This document shows, one piece after another, positions 25,694-36,959 of a stretch of DNA of 49,002 nt. Position 1 is the stretch's first letter. Each line of letters opens with the position of its first letter. Source of the DNA: Clostridia bacterium (lineage in GTDB: Bacteria > Bacillota > Clostridia > Christensenellales > Borkfalkiaceae). The notes below the pieces were generated by a model. It had not been told where the DNA came from and made no database searches. It saw nothing but the letters and a program-made list of their open reading frames with translations. The DNA lies in the NCBI GenBank assembly GCA_017887095.1, contig JAGHIT010000047.1, positions 1-49,002 on the forward strand, given 5' to 3'. The position numbers were made by a program, and so were the translations under genes.

Positions 25694-28120
25694 TTATTTT
25701 TTAAGCGCTTTCAGATTCCAAATATTGTTTGCATAGTCACGGATACTTCTGTCTGCCGAAAAATATCCCGCAGCGGCGATGTTCATCAATGACATCCTGT
25801 TCCAACTCAGTTTGTCATTACGATATAATTCTATGATACGCTTATGTGTTTTACAGTAGGATTCAAAATCGGCCAGGCACATATACGGATCAGCAACGGG
25901 TGCGTTGCGGATCAAATAATTCGCAATGTCTCCAAACGATGTTCCGTTAAACCCGACGATCAAGGATTCAATTATCTTACGGAGTCCCAAATCACGGTTG
26001 TAATAAACGCTTGAATTATATCCGCTTGACCAAATTTCATTCACCTCGTCTGCTGTTAAACCAAAGATAAAGATGTTTTCATCCCCGACGCGCTGTGCCA
26101 TTTCAACATTTGCACCATCGAGGGTGCCTATCGTCAGGGCTCCGTTGATCATGAATTTCATATTGCCGGTTCCGGAAGCTTCTTTTCCTGCAAGGGAAAT
26201 CTGTTCGGAGACTTCGCTTGCAGGCATAAGAGCCTCAGACATAGTGACATTATAATTTTCCATGTACACTACGTTAAGCTTTTCGTTGATCTTCGGATTC
26301 TTTTTTATGTCCTCTGCAAGGAAACAGATAAGCTTGATAATTTGTTTTGCCATATCATAGCCGGCAGCGGCCTTTGCCCCGAAAATATATGTCTTCGGCT
26401 GAACATCAAGCTCCGGATTTTCCTTCAGCGCATTATATTCTGCAATGATATGCAATGCATTGAGCAACTGTCGCTTATATTCATGCATTCGTTTTGCCTG
26501 AACATCGAACATAGATTCCGGATCAATAATCACGCCCTGATGTTTTTTGGCAAAATCAGCGAATTGCTTTTTCTTAATTGCTTTTATTTCTCCGAGTCGC
26601 TTTAATACGCTTTCGTCCCCTGCATATTTGCGCAGTTCTTCCAGTTTGGAAGCATCTTTATCGTATCCTGTACCAATGCAATCTGTGATCAGTTCGCAAA
26701 GCTCCGGATTTGACTGATTCAGCCAACGTCTGTGGGCGATACCATTGGTAACATTGCAGAACTTTTCAGGGGTATAATCGTAGAAATCACGGAAAATACT
26801 GTCCTTAATAATGTTACTGTGCAATTCTGAGACACCGTTTACGCTGTGTGAGCCCATGACGCAGAGATTTGCCATACGAACAGTATTATTGGCAAGAATT
26901 GCCATATGAGAAATTTTGTTCCAATTTCCGGGAAAACGCGCCCAAAGATCTTCACAAAATCTTCGATTGATTTCGACGAGAATATTATGGATTCTAGGCA
27001 ATCTGCGCGCAACAAGATCCTCTGCCCATGTTTCGAGTGCCTCAGCCAAAACCGTATGATTTGTGTACGCACATGTAGCGGTAGTAATATTCCATGCGAC
27101 TTCCCAGCTGAAATAATTCTCATCGACCAGGATTCTCATAAGCTCAGGGATCGCAAGAGCCGGATGCGTATCGTTTATGTGAATCGCAGCCATCTGTGGA
27201 AGCAGCGAAAGAGAGCCGTAGCGACGCTTATGATCAGATACGATACACTGAAGCGATGCAGATACAAGAAAATATTGTTGCTGAAGACGCAGAGATTTCC
27301 CTTCGTAATGATTATCCGAGGGATACAAAACCTTGGTCAAAAGCTGTGCTTCCGTATCATCCCGCATGACTTCTGCATAGTTTCCCTGTGAAAAAAGCTG
27401 CATGTCAAACTTCTGCACCGCTCGCGCACGCCAAAGCCTGAGCGTACTGACGGAATCGGAATCTTTCCCGGAGACCATCATGTCATATGCAACAGCCTCC
27501 ACTTCGCGCGCATTATGGTAGACGGTTTCCATACCGTGATCTGTCCATTTCTCTTCAAGAGTTCCATCAAAGCGGACGATAAAGCGTTTGTCGCTGCGCT
27601 GAATCAACCACGCTTCCCCTCCCGGCAGCCATACATCCGGCATTTCGATCTGCCAGCCGTCAACTATTTTTTGTTTAAACAGCCCGTACTGATAACAGAT
27701 AGAAAATCCCATGGCGGGATAATTTTGTGTTGCAAGCCCGTCAAGGAAGCAGGCGGCAAGTCTACCAAGTCCGCCGTTTCCAAGTCCGGCATCCGGTTCC
27801 TCGTCATAGAGCTCTTCTAAGGTAATGTGGAAACTCTTGAGCGCATTTTCCAATGCATCATGAATGCCGAGATTATAAACGCTGTTTTTAAGAGAGCGAC
27901 CCATCAAAAATTCCATACACAGATAATAAACGCGTTTTGCGCGCGCGTTCTTTGTCCTGAGATGAAATTTCTGATGTTTTTCTGCCATGATGTCTCTAAC
28001 GCTCATGACAACAGCTTTGTAAATTTGTTCGCGGGATGCTTCCTGGGGAATTACGCCAAAATAACGTGATAATTTCCCCGCAATGAGGCGATGTGCCTCC
28101 TGTTCCGTCAACTTGCTCAT
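25694..28120 (-). CDS. glgP: glycogen/starch phosphorylase
   Basis: VYYLCMEFLMGRSLKNSVYNLG, DAGLGNGGLGRLAACFLDG, HINDTHPALAIPELMRIL, EASGTGNMKFMINGALTIGTLDGANVE (PLP site). Confidence 0.98.
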   Translation of the reverse strand: MSKLTEQEAHRLIAGKLSRYFGVIPQEASREQIYKAVVMSVRDIMAEKHQKFHLRTKNARAKRVYYLCMEFLMGRSLKNSVYNLGIHDALENALKSFHITLEELYDEEPDAGLGNGGLGRLAACFLDGLATQNYPAMGFSICYQYGLFKQKIVDGWQIEMPDVWLPGGEAWLIQRSDKRFIVRFDGTLEEKWTDHGMETVYHNAREVEAVAYDMMVSGKDSDSVSTLRLWRARAVQKFDMQLFSQGNYAEVMRDDTEAQLLTKVLYPSDNHYEGKSLRLQQQYFLVSASLQCIVSDHKRRYGSLSLLPQMAAIHINDTHPALAIPELMRILVDENYFSWEVAWNITTATCAYTNHTVLAEALETWAEDLVARRLPRIHNILVEINRRFCEDLWARFPGNWNKISHMAILANNTVRMANLCVMGSHSVNGVSELHSNIIKDSIFRDFYDYTPEKFCNVTNGIAHRRWLNQSNPELCELITDCIGTGYDKDASKLEELRKYAGDESVLKRLGEIKAIKKKQFADFAKKHQGVIIDPESMFDVQAKRMHEYKRQLLNALHIIAEYNALKENPELDVQPKTYIFGAKAAAGYDMAKQIIKLICFLAEDIKKNPKINEKLNVVYMENYNVTMSEALMPASEVSEQISLAGKEASGTGNMKFMINGALTIGTLDGANVEMAQRVGDENIFIFGLTADEVNEIWSSGYNSSVYYNRDLGLRKIIESLIVGFNGTSFGDIANYLIRNAPVADPYMCLADFESYCKTHKRIIELYRNDKLSWNRMSLMNIAAAGYFSADRSIRDYANNIWNLKALKK

Positions 28121-28187
28121 GGATAGTTGTATGATTCTCCTGAAAAGATTTTGCTAAGCAATAAAACATGACATCAACGAAAAGAAA

Positions 28188-28223
28188 CGAGGGGCAACGT
28201 CGCGAAACGTGAGCTGCCCCTCC
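28188..28223 (-). terminator. hairpin/probable terminator between glgA and glgP
   Basis: GAGGGGCA...TGCCCCTC stem with inner ACGT/ACGT, followed on minus strand by GTTTCTTTTC. Confidence 0.55.
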
Positions 28224-28265
28224 TTTCTTACTGTCTGTTAAGAAGGATGCTGTTCCTTTCGTGTG

Positions 28266-29882
28266 TCAATTTAACATACCGAGATACAGACCGATGTAAT
28301 ATTGTGCTGATTTCGCCCAAGAGAAATCGGTCTCCATTGCCTTTTTCTGAAGTGCGCTCCATGCCTCTTTATTGTGGTATACGCCAAGCGCCTCGTTAAT
28401 GACGTACAGCATATCATATGCATTATAGTCATGGAAGGTAAATCCGTTTCCGCCCGCGCCGTACGGCTGGATGCTATCACGCAGACCGCCCGTTTCGCGA
28501 ACGATAGCGACTGTGCCGTAACGGGAGGCGATCATCTGCGAAAGCCCGCAAGGCTCGCTCTTAGAAGGCATCAAGAAGAGATCAGCGCCCGAATAAATCT
28601 TACGGGAAAGATCGGAGTTGAATGATATGATGGATACCACCTTTCCCTGATACCTGCGGGCAAGATCGCTGAAATAGTTTTCATATGCGGAATCACCCGT
28701 GCCGAGGAGCACGAACTGGACATCCTGCCGGAGAACCTGTTCGATCACTTCCTTAACGAGATCAAGCCCCTTATGAGAAACAAGACGGGAAATCATCGCG
28801 ATAATAGGCGTATCTGCCTTTACCGGAAGATTAAGCATGCGTTGCAATTCCTCTTTGCAAATCGCCTTGTTGGAAACATCTTCCGCATCATAATTAGCAA
28901 AGAGTGATTGGTCAGTTTTCGGATTGTAGTAATCAGTATCGATGCCGTTTAGGATGCCGCAAAGTTTGAATTCATTGCGTCTGACAATGGGATCCAAACC
29001 ATGTGAATAATATGGATCCTTGATTTCCCCGGCATAAGTCGGACTTACTGTTGAGAACCGTTCACAGCATTCGATCGCACCCTTCATCAAGTTGATACAG
29101 CGATCATACTCAACGAGATAACGATAACGGTTGGAGATTCCAAAAAGATCTTCAAGAATATCCAGTGAATATTTTCCCTGATATTCAATATTATGAATGG
29201 TAAATACCGCACGGATAAACTGATATTCGGGGCGGAAACAGTAAATCGTTTTAAGGTAGATCGCTGCCAAAGCCGCTTGCCAGTCGTGACAGTGCAGAAT
29301 ATCGGGATAGAATCCGAGGAAGGACAAAATTTCCATAACGCTGCGACTGAAGAAAGCGAAGCGCTCTCCGTCGTCATAATAGCCGTAGCACCCCGGACGC
29401 TTAAAGTAGTACTCGTTATCCACGAAATAAAACTTTACATTATTGGCTTCGTATTCAAAGATTCCGCAGTATTGATTTCGCCACGAGAGCGGAACAAAAA
29501 TATTGCCAATAAACTTGAAATCCTTGCGGTATTCCTTTTTTATATCCTGATAGAGCGGGATAATAACCCGTACGTCATATCTTTCGTCAGCTGCGATTGC
29601 TTTAGAAAGGGATCCGATGACCTCGGCAAGGCCTCCCGTCGCAATGAAGGGAGCTGCTTCGGATGCGACAAACATGATTTTCTTTTTCGGTTCGACATAA
29701 ACCTCAGGGGCTGTGTCCTCCTGTGGCGCCGGAACCGGTTCGTTCACCACTTCAACAGGAGAAACATTGAGCTCCTTTGTTTCCGAAGTCGGCTGTTCCG
29801 ATTTAATTTCCGTCTCAGGATCTAGTGTAGCCGTCGTTTTTTTTGTCGAATTCTTTTTTGATGTGCTTTTTGTTGCAGCCAT
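28266..29882 (-). CDS. glgA: glycogen synthase with Lys/Thr/Ser-rich N-terminal extension
   Basis: KKIMFVASEAAPFIATGGLAEVIGSLSKAIA, CHDWQAALAA, TIHNIEYQG, MPSKSEPCGLSQMIASRYGTVAIVRETGGL. Confidence 0.97.
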   Translation of the reverse strand: MAATKSTSKKNSTKKTTATLDPETEIKSEQPTSETKELNVSPVEVVNEPVPAPQEDTAPEVYVEPKKKIMFVASEAAPFIATGGLAEVIGSLSKAIAADERYDVRVIIPLYQDIKKEYRKDFKFIGNIFVPLSWRNQYCGIFEYEANNVKFYFVDNEYYFKRPGCYGYYDDGERFAFFSRSVMEILSFLGFYPDILHCHDWQAALAAIYLKTIYCFRPEYQFIRAVFTIHNIEYQGKYSLDILEDLFGISNRYRYLVEYDRCINLMKGAIECCERFSTVSPTYAGEIKDPYYSHGLDPIVRRNEFKLCGILNGIDTDYYNPKTDQSLFANYDAEDVSNKAICKEELQRMLNLPVKADTPIIAMISRLVSHKGLDLVKEVIEQVLRQDVQFVLLGTGDSAYENYFSDLARRYQGKVVSIISFNSDLSRKIYSGADLFLMPSKSEPCGLSQMIASRYGTVAIVRETGGLRDSIQPYGAGGNGFTFHDYNAYDMLYVINEALGVYHNKEAWSALQKKAMETDFSWAKSAQYYIGLYLGMLN

Positions 29883-29972
29883 TATAATTTATAATTCCTC
29901 CTTATCATTCCCCATTTGATCGGAAGCTATCCCGCGATCTGAAGTTGCAGACCGCGGGTTTCCTCTCCGGCT

Positions 29973-31091
29973 TTAAATCATTCTGCCTTTTCCGATAAAG
30001 AACGGAAGTTCCGCGCATCCCACCAGGTGACGCCTGTCGCGAATAACGACATTTTTATCGGTGATCACACTGTCAAGCTCAACGCCCGACCCGATCACAC
30101 TGTCCTGCATAATGATGGAATTTTTTATCACGCTCCCCTTTCCGATTTTTACGCCGCGGAACAGAATGCAATTTTCAACCGTCCCCTCAATAACACAACC
30201 GTCGGAAATAAGAGAGTTCTTTACGATGGCGCTGTCCGTATATTTGCTGGGAGCAGAATCACGGACTTTCGTGTAAATGTCACGACCGCCAAACAACTCA
30301 TCGCGTGTTGGCTTGCTCAGAAGTTCCATGCTGTGCTGATAATATTTTTGAATGGAATTGATCCCGGCATAATATCCGCCGAAGCGGTATGCGTACAATT
30401 TGAGCGCATCCACCTGTTTGGTTAGAATATCTTTGCCGAAACTTGTGAGTCCTCTTGTAACCGCATCCTGAATAATATTGAGCAGAAATTCGCGGTTGAT
30501 GACCATAATGTTAATGTAGACGTTGGATTTACTGGTAGCCGTCGTTTTAGGACTGATCTGAACCTCTTCAATACGTCCGTCCTCGTTGGCAGCAAAGGTC
30601 AGGAAATAGCTCTGCTCAATTTTTCCGGCTTCCTCATGGTATGCCATTGTGATATCGGCACCCTTTGCTTCATGATATGCTATAATGTCGGCAAGATCGA
30701 TATGGGCAATTCCGTCACAATCTGAAATAACGACATATTCCTCATTACGGTGATTCAGAAAACCCGTAATGCCCTTAAGCGCCTCAAGACGGTTACTGTA
30801 AGGTGTATCTGTTTCATCGGAATAAGGCGGGAGAAGAATGATGCCGCCATCCTTTCTTGCCAGATCCCAATCCTTACCGCTTCCGAGATGATCAAGAAGA
30901 GACTGATAATTATACTTCGTTACAACACCGACCGTCGTGATTCCCGCGTTTACCATATTGGAAAGCGCAAAATCAATGAGTCGATAACGACCGCCGTACG
31001 GAATGGAAGCCATCGTTCTATGGCGGGAGAGCTCCGGGATATTTTCATCATGTATGTTAGAAAAAATTACTCCTACAGCAGAATGTGCCAT
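29973..31091 (-). CDS. glgD: glucose-1-phosphate adenylyltransferase regulatory-type subunit GlgD
   Basis: MAHSAVGVIFSNIHDENIPELSRHRTMASIPYGGRYRLIDFALSNMVNAGI; upstream part of the ORF overlaps glgC and is not coding. Confidence 0.93.
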   Translation of the reverse strand: MAHSAVGVIFSNIHDENIPELSRHRTMASIPYGGRYRLIDFALSNMVNAGITTVGVVTKYNYQSLLDHLGSGKDWDLARKDGGIILLPPYSDETDTPYSNRLEALKGITGFLNHRNEEYVVISDCDGIAHIDLADIIAYHEAKGADITMAYHEEAGKIEQSYFLTFAANEDGRIEEVQISPKTTATSKSNVYINIMVINREFLLNIIQDAVTRGLTSFGKDILTKQVDALKLYAYRFGGYYAGINSIQKYYQHSMELLSKPTRDELFGGRDIYTKVRDSAPSKYTDSAIVKNSLISDGCVIEGTVENCILFRGVKIGKGSVIKNSIIMQDSVIGSGVELDSVITDKNVVIRDRRHLVGCAELPFFIGKGRMI

Positions 31092-31095
31092 TATT

Positions 31096-32292
31096 TTACT
31101 CCCCCTTATAGTCCTTATCCAAAATTTGACCGCCGGCAACCGTTGCCCCGCTGCCGATTGTAATGTTTCTGCCGAGAACGGCAATTCCTTTTCCGGATTC
31201 CTTTTCCTCGCCGACGCGTGCACCGCCTTCGATAATCGTGTTTTCATCCACAATGGAATAAATGACTTTTGCACCAGCCTTCACTACAGTACCCGCCATC
31301 AAAACACTGTCCACGACTTCGGCACCTTCCTCAATTACGACATTGCTGGAAAGAACGGAATTTACAACAGTTCCTTCAATTTCGCAACCAAGCGATATCA
31401 AAGAATTGTTGACGTGAGCCTTGTCTCCGATGTATTCGGGAGGTGCAAGCGGATTCCGGGAATGTATCTTCCAGTCAGGATCGCTTACATCGAATGCGGG
31501 ATCGTCTCCCAAAAGATCCATGTTGGATTCCCAAAGCGAGGAGATCGTTCCGACATCCTTCCAATAGCCACTGAAGCGGTAAGAGAACATCTTTTCACCT
31601 GCATTGAGCATTGCAGGCAACACATCTTTGCCGAAGTCCTTGCTGGAATTTGGGTTAGCGTCATCCTCCGTGAGATATTTAAAAAGCTTGCTCGCTGTAA
31701 AGATATAGATACCCATGGAAGCAAGATTGCTCTTAGGTTGCTTGGGTTTCTCCTCAAACTGATAGATCGAACCGTCCTCATTGGTATTGAGGATGCCGAA
31801 ACGCGACGCTTCCTTCATCGGAACTTCGATCGCTGCGATCGTACAGTCTGCACCGGTCGCTTTGTGTGCTTTGAGCATAGCAGCATAGTCCATCTTGTAA
31901 ATATGGTCACCCGAAAGAATGAGCACATATTCCGGATTATACTTCTGCATGAACGCCATGTTTTGATAGATTGCGTTTGCAGTGCCTTCAAACCAGGAAG
32001 ATTTTTTCTTTGCCTGATAAGGCGACAAAATATGTACGCCGCCAAAGGCGCGGTCCAAATCCCAAGGCTGACCGTTTCCGATGTACTCATTGAGTTCGAG
32101 CGGCTCATATTGTGTGAGGACACCCACCGTATCGATACCTGAGTTGATGCAATTTGAGAGCGGGAAATCAATGATACGATATTTGCCGCCAAATGCAACC
32201 GCAGGTTTTGCAATGTTGTTTGTCAGTGCGTACAGTCGGCTTCCCTGCCCGCCTGCAAGCAGCATTGCAACACATTCCTTCTTTCTTTGCAT
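31096..32292 (-). CDS. glgC: glucose-1-phosphate adenylyltransferase
   Basis: [62 protein letters not shown]. Confidence 0.97.
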   Translation of the reverse strand: MQRKKECVAMLLAGGQGSRLYALTNNIAKPAVAFGGKYRIIDFPLSNCINSGIDTVGVLTQYEPLELNEYIGNGQPWDLDRAFGGVHILSPYQAKKKSSWFEGTANAIYQNMAFMQKYNPEYVLILSGDHIYKMDYAAMLKAHKATGADCTIAAIEVPMKEASRFGILNTNEDGSIYQFEEKPKQPKSNLASMGIYIFTASKLFKYLTEDDANPNSSKDFGKDVLPAMLNAGEKMFSYRFSGYWKDVGTISSLWESNMDLLGDDPAFDVSDPDWKIHSRNPLAPPEYIGDKAHVNNSLISLGCEIEGTVVNSVLSSNVVIEEGAEVVDSVLMAGTVVKAGAKVIYSIVDENTIIEGGARVGEEKESGKGIAVLGRNITIGSGATVAGGQILDKDYKGE

Positions 32293-32327
32293 AAAGAACC
32301 CCCTATCTGATCTTCTAAATTTGCTTG

Positions 32328-34352
32328 TTATTTCTTCGACGTTGCCGTCGCAGATGCTGATTTTTTGGCTGAAGTCTTTTTGGCAGATGTTTTCTTTTCC
32401 GTTACAGGCTTCTCTGGTTTCGGTGCTTCCGGTTCTTTCACGAGATACACGCAAGACATCTTAGGCATAGCAAGCGGAATGGAGTAAGTTTTTCCGTGGC
32501 TGAGTTTCTTCGTCGCATTAAGAACTTTCTTGCTGATCTTACCGTCGCCGCCGTATTTTTTATCATCCGTGCAGAAGATAATACGGTATTTTCCACGAGA
32601 AGGAACGCCAAGGCGATAATCCGGCATATCGATTCCCGAAAAGCAGGCCGCAACTATGATTTCATTGCCCGCTCTGTCTCTACGGAGAAAGGCGACAATA
32701 TTCTTATCTGCATCATCGGGCGCAATCCATTCAAAACCGTCCCATGAGTCCTCTATCTCATACATTGCAGGCGTCGAGAGATAAAACTCATTCAATTCTT
32801 TGACCATAAGCGAGAGCTTTCCGTGTAACTCGTAGCTGTCGCGCAGGAAAAATTCCAGTCCCTCATGATAATCCCACTCTTTGAACTGACCGAATTCGTA
32901 TCCCATAAAGTTTAGCTTTTTGCCGGGATGCGCCATCATATACCCGAGGAAAGATCTTACCCCTGCAAACTTTTCTTCGTATGTGCCCGGCATTTTGTTG
33001 ATGAGCGAACACTTGCCGTGTACAACTTCATCGTGCGAAATTGGAAGCACATAGTTTTCCGAGAAAGCATACATCATGGAGAAAGTCAGCTTACTGTGAT
33101 TGTACATGCGGAAATAAGGGTTAAGACAAAGATAAGATAACATATCGTTCATCCAGCCCATATTCCACTTAAAGTTGAACCCGAGGCCGCCGACCGACCC
33201 GGGCTTGGTGACAAGCCCCCATGCCGTAGACTCTTCCGCGATCATCAGCGCATAAGGATAGCGAAGGAATACAGCCTCGTTGAGCTTTCTCAGAAAAGCG
33301 ATCGCCTCGAGGTTCTTATTCTCACCGTAAATATTGGGCACCCATTCCCCGGGGCGCTTGTCATAATCCAAATAAAGCATGGATGCGACGGCATCCACAC
33401 GCAGTCCGTCGATATGATATTTGTCGAAGAAGAAGCATGCGTCTGAAATAAGGAAAGACAGTACCTCGTTTCTGCCATAATCAAAACGCCTGGTTCCCCA
33501 ACTCTTATGTTCCATTCTGTCCCATTGGCTGCTCTCATAGAGAGGCTGACCGTCAAATTCATAAAGCCCTTGAGCGTCCTTGGGGAAATGCGCAGGAACC
33601 CAGTCGAGTATGACGCCGATTCCTGCCGCATGGAAAGCATCGACGAGCGCCATAAAGTCTTTGGGTGTGCCCATACGCGATGTCACGGCATAATATCCCG
33701 TTACCTGATATCCCCAAGAACCTTCAAAGGGAAATTCCGTTACGGGCATAAACTCGACATGCGTGTACCCCATATCTTTGACATATGGAACAAGCTCGCG
33801 CGCCAGATCCTGATATGAATAATAGTTGCCATCATCATGACGGCGCCAAGACAACAGATTGACCTCGTAGATGTTCATCGGCGATGCGAAAATATTACGC
33901 TTTCCGATTGCCTCGAAATAATCTCTGTCTTTCCAGTCGTATCCGTCCAAATCGTACAGTTTAGAGGCAGTAGCCGGCGGCGTTTCCGTATGAAATCCTA
34001 CCGGATCCGCCTTTAAGAGCTGTCTCCCGTCTGCGGTCGTGATACAGTATTTATACGTATCATATTGTTTGACACCGGGAATAAACAATTCGAAGCTTTC
34101 GCCGTCTATCATGCGGTACATGACATTCCCGTTCACATTCCATCCGTTGAAATCGCCCACGACGGAAACGCTGCGTGCATGCGGTGCCCATACACGGAAA
34201 ATATATCCCTCCTCGCCGTCACGCACTTCTTTATGCGCACCGAAGAGTTCATAGATTCTGTCATTTTTTCCGTGATGATACAAATAGAGCGGGAAATCTG
34301 TCAGATTTCCTTTTGTTTCGCCCGTCATTTGCTGGTTCAACTTCTTCTGCAT
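32328..34352 (-). CDS. glgB: 1,4-alpha-glucan branching enzyme with Lys/Ser/Ala/Thr-rich C-terminal tail
   Basis: [11 protein letters not shown]-like region, [77 protein letters not shown]; tail [23 protein letters not shown]. Confidence 0.97.
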   Translation of the reverse strand: MQKKLNQQMTGETKGNLTDFPLYLYHHGKNDRIYELFGAHKEVRDGEEGYIFRVWAPHARSVSVVGDFNGWNVNGNVMYRMIDGESFELFIPGVKQYDTYKYCITTADGRQLLKADPVGFHTETPPATASKLYDLDGYDWKDRDYFEAIGKRNIFASPMNIYEVNLLSWRRHDDGNYYSYQDLARELVPYVKDMGYTHVEFMPVTEFPFEGSWGYQVTGYYAVTSRMGTPKDFMALVDAFHAAGIGVILDWVPAHFPKDAQGLYEFDGQPLYESSQWDRMEHKSWGTRRFDYGRNEVLSFLISDACFFFDKYHIDGLRVDAVASMLYLDYDKRPGEWVPNIYGENKNLEAIAFLRKLNEAVFLRYPYALMIAEESTAWGLVTKPGSVGGLGFNFKWNMGWMNDMLSYLCLNPYFRMYNHSKLTFSMMYAFSENYVLPISHDEVVHGKCSLINKMPGTYEEKFAGVRSFLGYMMAHPGKKLNFMGYEFGQFKEWDYHEGLEFFLRDSYELHGKLSLMVKELNEFYLSTPAMYEIEDSWDGFEWIAPDDADKNIVAFLRRDRAGNEIIVAACFSGIDMPDYRLGVPSRGKYRIIFCTDDKKYGGDGKISKKVLNATKKLSHGKTYSIPLAMPKMSCVYLVKEPEAPKPEKPVTEKKTSAKKTSAKKSASATATSKK

Positions 34353-34424
34353 TATGCACTCCTTTTGAACCGAAGTTCCCCCTTGTCTTTGCAGAACGGC
34401 ATATAGCCGTCATACATCGGTTCT

Positions 34425-34455
34425 ATTATACTATATTTTGCGTCGGGTTTCAATA
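34425..34455 (-). promoter_or_regulatory. promoter for the glg cluster
   Basis: Minus strand TTGAAA - 17 bp - TATAAT upstream of glgB. Confidence 0.65.
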
Positions 34456-34512
34456 CCCCTTTCGCATTTTTTTCCGGAAAATAAAAAAATTTTCTTGGAA
34501 AAATGCGGTCGA

Positions 34513-34547
34513 GAATAAAAAAAGTCCTTTGTCAAACAACAAAGGAC
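34513..34547 (-). terminator. intrinsic terminator of ilvC
   Basis: GTCCTTTGT...ACAAAGGAC followed by T7 on the minus strand. Confidence 0.85.
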
Positions 34548-34578
34548 AAGTTCTTTACAATATGTCTGAAAGAACGGT

Positions 34579-35628
34579 TTATTTCGTTTCGCTGTATTTG
34601 TCTTCCTTGTTCCAGGAATAGAGTTCACGAAGCTCCTCGCCAACTTTTTCCAGCATATGCGATGCTTCCATTTCACGGCATGCATTGAAATGCGCTCTGC
34701 CGCCGCTCTTGTTCTCTGAGATCCACTTGGAAGCAAACGTTCCGTCCTGAATCTCGTGAAGAACCTTTTTCATTTCGGCTTTTGTCTCTTCGGTGATGAG
34801 CCGTTTTCCCGTCTCATAGTCGCCAAATTCAGCCGTGTCGGAAATGGAATAACGCATCTTTTTGAAGCCGCCGTTGTAGATGAGATCAACGATCAGTTTC
34901 ATTTCATGAATGCATTCAAAATAAGCGTTGCGGGGATCGTATCCGGCTTCGACAAGCGTTTCGAATCCTGCCTTCATGAGCGCCGTTACGCCGCCGCAGA
35001 GAACAGCCTGTTCGCCGAAGAGGTCGGTTTCCGTCTCGCACTTGAACGTGGTCTCCAGAACGCCCGCCCGCGCTCCGCCGATACCGAGGGCGTATGCAAG
35101 TGCAATATCCATCGTGTCGCCGGAAGGATCCTGATAGACCGCAACGAGATCCGGAACGCCGTGTCCTTCTACATATTCACTGCGTACTGTGTGACCGGGA
35201 CCCTTGGGTGCGATCATGAACACATTGACGTCGGCAGGAGGAACGATCTGCTTAAAGTGGATATTGAACCCATGTGCAAAAGCAAGGTATTTGCCCTCGG
35301 TAAGAACGGGAGCGATATTTTCTTTATAAATATCCGCCATCTTTTCGTCGGGAGTAAGCATCATAATAATGTCTGCTTTTTCTGCGGCTTCTTTGACGGG
35401 ATATACCGCAAAGCCGGCCTCCTCCGCGATGGGCCATGTCCTCCCGCCTTTGTTGAGTCCGATGATGACATTGACCCCGCTGTCTTTCAGGTTGAGCGCA
35501 TGTGCATGCCCTTGACTTCCGAAACCGATTACGGCAACCGTTTTCCCCTTCAGACGTTTCAGATCGCAATCTGCTTCATGGAAGATGCGGGCTTCCTGAG
35601 TTGCGGGGTCAAAAATCTTATGTGCCAT
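34579..35628 (-). CDS. ilvC: ketol-acid reductoisomerase
   Basis: [71 protein letters not shown]; start [16 protein letters not shown]. Confidence 0.97.
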   Translation of the reverse strand: MAHKIFDPATQEARIFHEADCDLKRLKGKTVAVIGFGSQGHAHALNLKDSGVNVIIGLNKGGRTWPIAEEAGFAVYPVKEAAEKADIIMMLTPDEKMADIYKENIAPVLTEGKYLAFAHGFNIHFKQIVPPADVNVFMIAPKGPGHTVRSEYVEGHGVPDLVAVYQDPSGDTMDIALAYALGIGGARAGVLETTFKCETETDLFGEQAVLCGGVTALMKAGFETLVEAGYDPRNAYFECIHEMKLIVDLIYNGGFKKMRYSISDTAEFGDYETGKRLITEETKAEMKKVLHEIQDGTFASKWISENKSGGRAHFNACREMEASHMLEKVGEELRELYSWNKEDKYSETK

Positions 35629-35651
35629 GATAAAGCCTCCGTTTGTTTTCT

Positions 35652-35693
35652 TTCTTACAATTATACCCCTGTTTGCTTGCATCAGTCAAGCAA
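35652..35693 (-). promoter_or_regulatory. ilvC promoter with overlapping inverted repeat
   Basis: Minus strand TTGACT - 18 bp - TATAAT; TTGCTTG-7-CAAGCAA inverted repeat (35673-35693) overlaps the -35. Confidence 0.65.
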
Positions 35694-35810
35694 TCAACGG
35701 AAAAATTTATGCAAAATCCATGATTGTGGCTTTCAGTTTCTCCGATTGTTGCATTTTCAGAGGAATTGTGATATGATAATCCCGACTTCTCACGATGTAC
35801 GGAGCAGACC

Positions 35811-36959
35811 ATGAGCGAACTCAGATCTTTAGCAGTTTTAAATATCTTGTCCGATCCGCTGATAGAGGCGTTCGCCGATCGGAAAGACGGCGATGTGAAT
35901 ACAAGAACTCATTTTTTGCGACTTCTATATGAACAAGGTGCGGAAGAGAATTTCGCCGCATACGTTGCCGATGCTGTTCTCACAGACGACAATGCATTCT
36001 CTCGCGCCTGTGCGGGGGGAAAACATATATCGTCTTACCTTTGGCAAGCTTATATCGAGGATCTTAAAAAAGTTGCAAATGCCCTGCAGTTCTCCGACGC
36101 GGCTCTAAATCTCGGCGAGGTGCCGTTTCCAGTTGCATCATGGGACGAAGAAACGGCTGCCCGACTGCAAAAATATTATGCTGACAACGGATACGGGCAG
36201 TATTTGCGCTATCGCGCTTTTCGATATGAGGGGGGCGAACTTTGTCCTGTTCGTGCCCTATCCCCCGTCACGCTTGACGATCTGAAAGGTTACGAAAGTG
36301 AAAAAAAAGAGGTCCGTGACAATTTTGAAAATTTTCTTGCCGGATTACCTTATGCGGATATGTTGTTATACGGTGACCGAGGAACAGGAAAGTCCTCCAC
36401 AGTTCATGCAATGATCAATCTGTTTTCGGACAAAAAGCTTCGGCTTGTGGAAATTGATAAAGAAAATATCCTCACCCTTCCCGCACTCAAATCAATGCTT
36501 GCTTCTGTGCCAATGAAATTTGTTGTCTTTATCGATGATTTTTCCCTGCGTGAGAACGATGACCGGGTCTCCACACTCAAGGCGGCCCTGCAAGGCAGCA
36601 TGGAAGGAAATGTTGGAAACGTCATGATCGTTGCGACCAGCAACCGACGTCATATTGTCGAAGAAAATTTTGCGACGCGTATGGACAGTGTGCATGTAGG
36701 CGACAGCGAAGAAGAACTTCTGTCTCTCTCGGACCGATTCGGAATAACTGTGCTGTTTGCCTCAGTCAATAAACAGAATTATCTTTCAATTGTTCATGCC
36801 ATTGCCGAAGAAATGAAAATTACGACCCCGGCGGAAACACTTGATCTCCTTGCCGAACGTTGGGCAATCCTTCGCGGCGGCAGATCCCCCCGCCGCGCTC
36901 GTCAATTTGTGGATTATATCTATGCCTGCGAGCAAAAAGGCGTGTCTGTCGAGGTTTGA
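35811..36959 (+). CDS. DUF815-type AAA+ ATPase
   Basis: YADMLLYGDRGTGKSSTVHAM (Walker A), FVVFIDDFSLRENDD (Walker B), VMIVATSNRRHIVEENF. Confidence 0.92.
   Translation: MSELRSLAVLNILSDPLIEAFADRKDGDVNTRTHFLRLLYEQGAEENFAAYVADAVLTDDNAFSRACAGGKHISSYLWQAYIEDLKKVANALQFSDAALNLGEVPFPVASWDEETAARLQKYYADNGYGQYLRYRAFRYEGGELCPVRALSPVTLDDLKGYESEKKEVRDNFENFLAGLPYADMLLYGDRGTGKSSTVHAMINLFSDKKLRLVEIDKENILTLPALKSMLASVPMKFVVFIDDFSLRENDDRVSTLKAALQGSMEGNVGNVMIVATSNRRHIVEENFATRMDSVHVGDSEEELLSLSDRFGITVLFASVNKQNYLSIVHAIAEEMKITTPAETLDLLAERWAILRGGRSPRRARQFVDYIYACEQKGVSVEV

Noticed and set aside
34367-34423. GAACCGA...TCGGTTC stem in the glgB leader as a regulatory RNA
   Set aside because: The 5' arm overlaps the region between -10 and the predicted start site, so it may not be fully transcribed; inner hairpin is only 5 bp.
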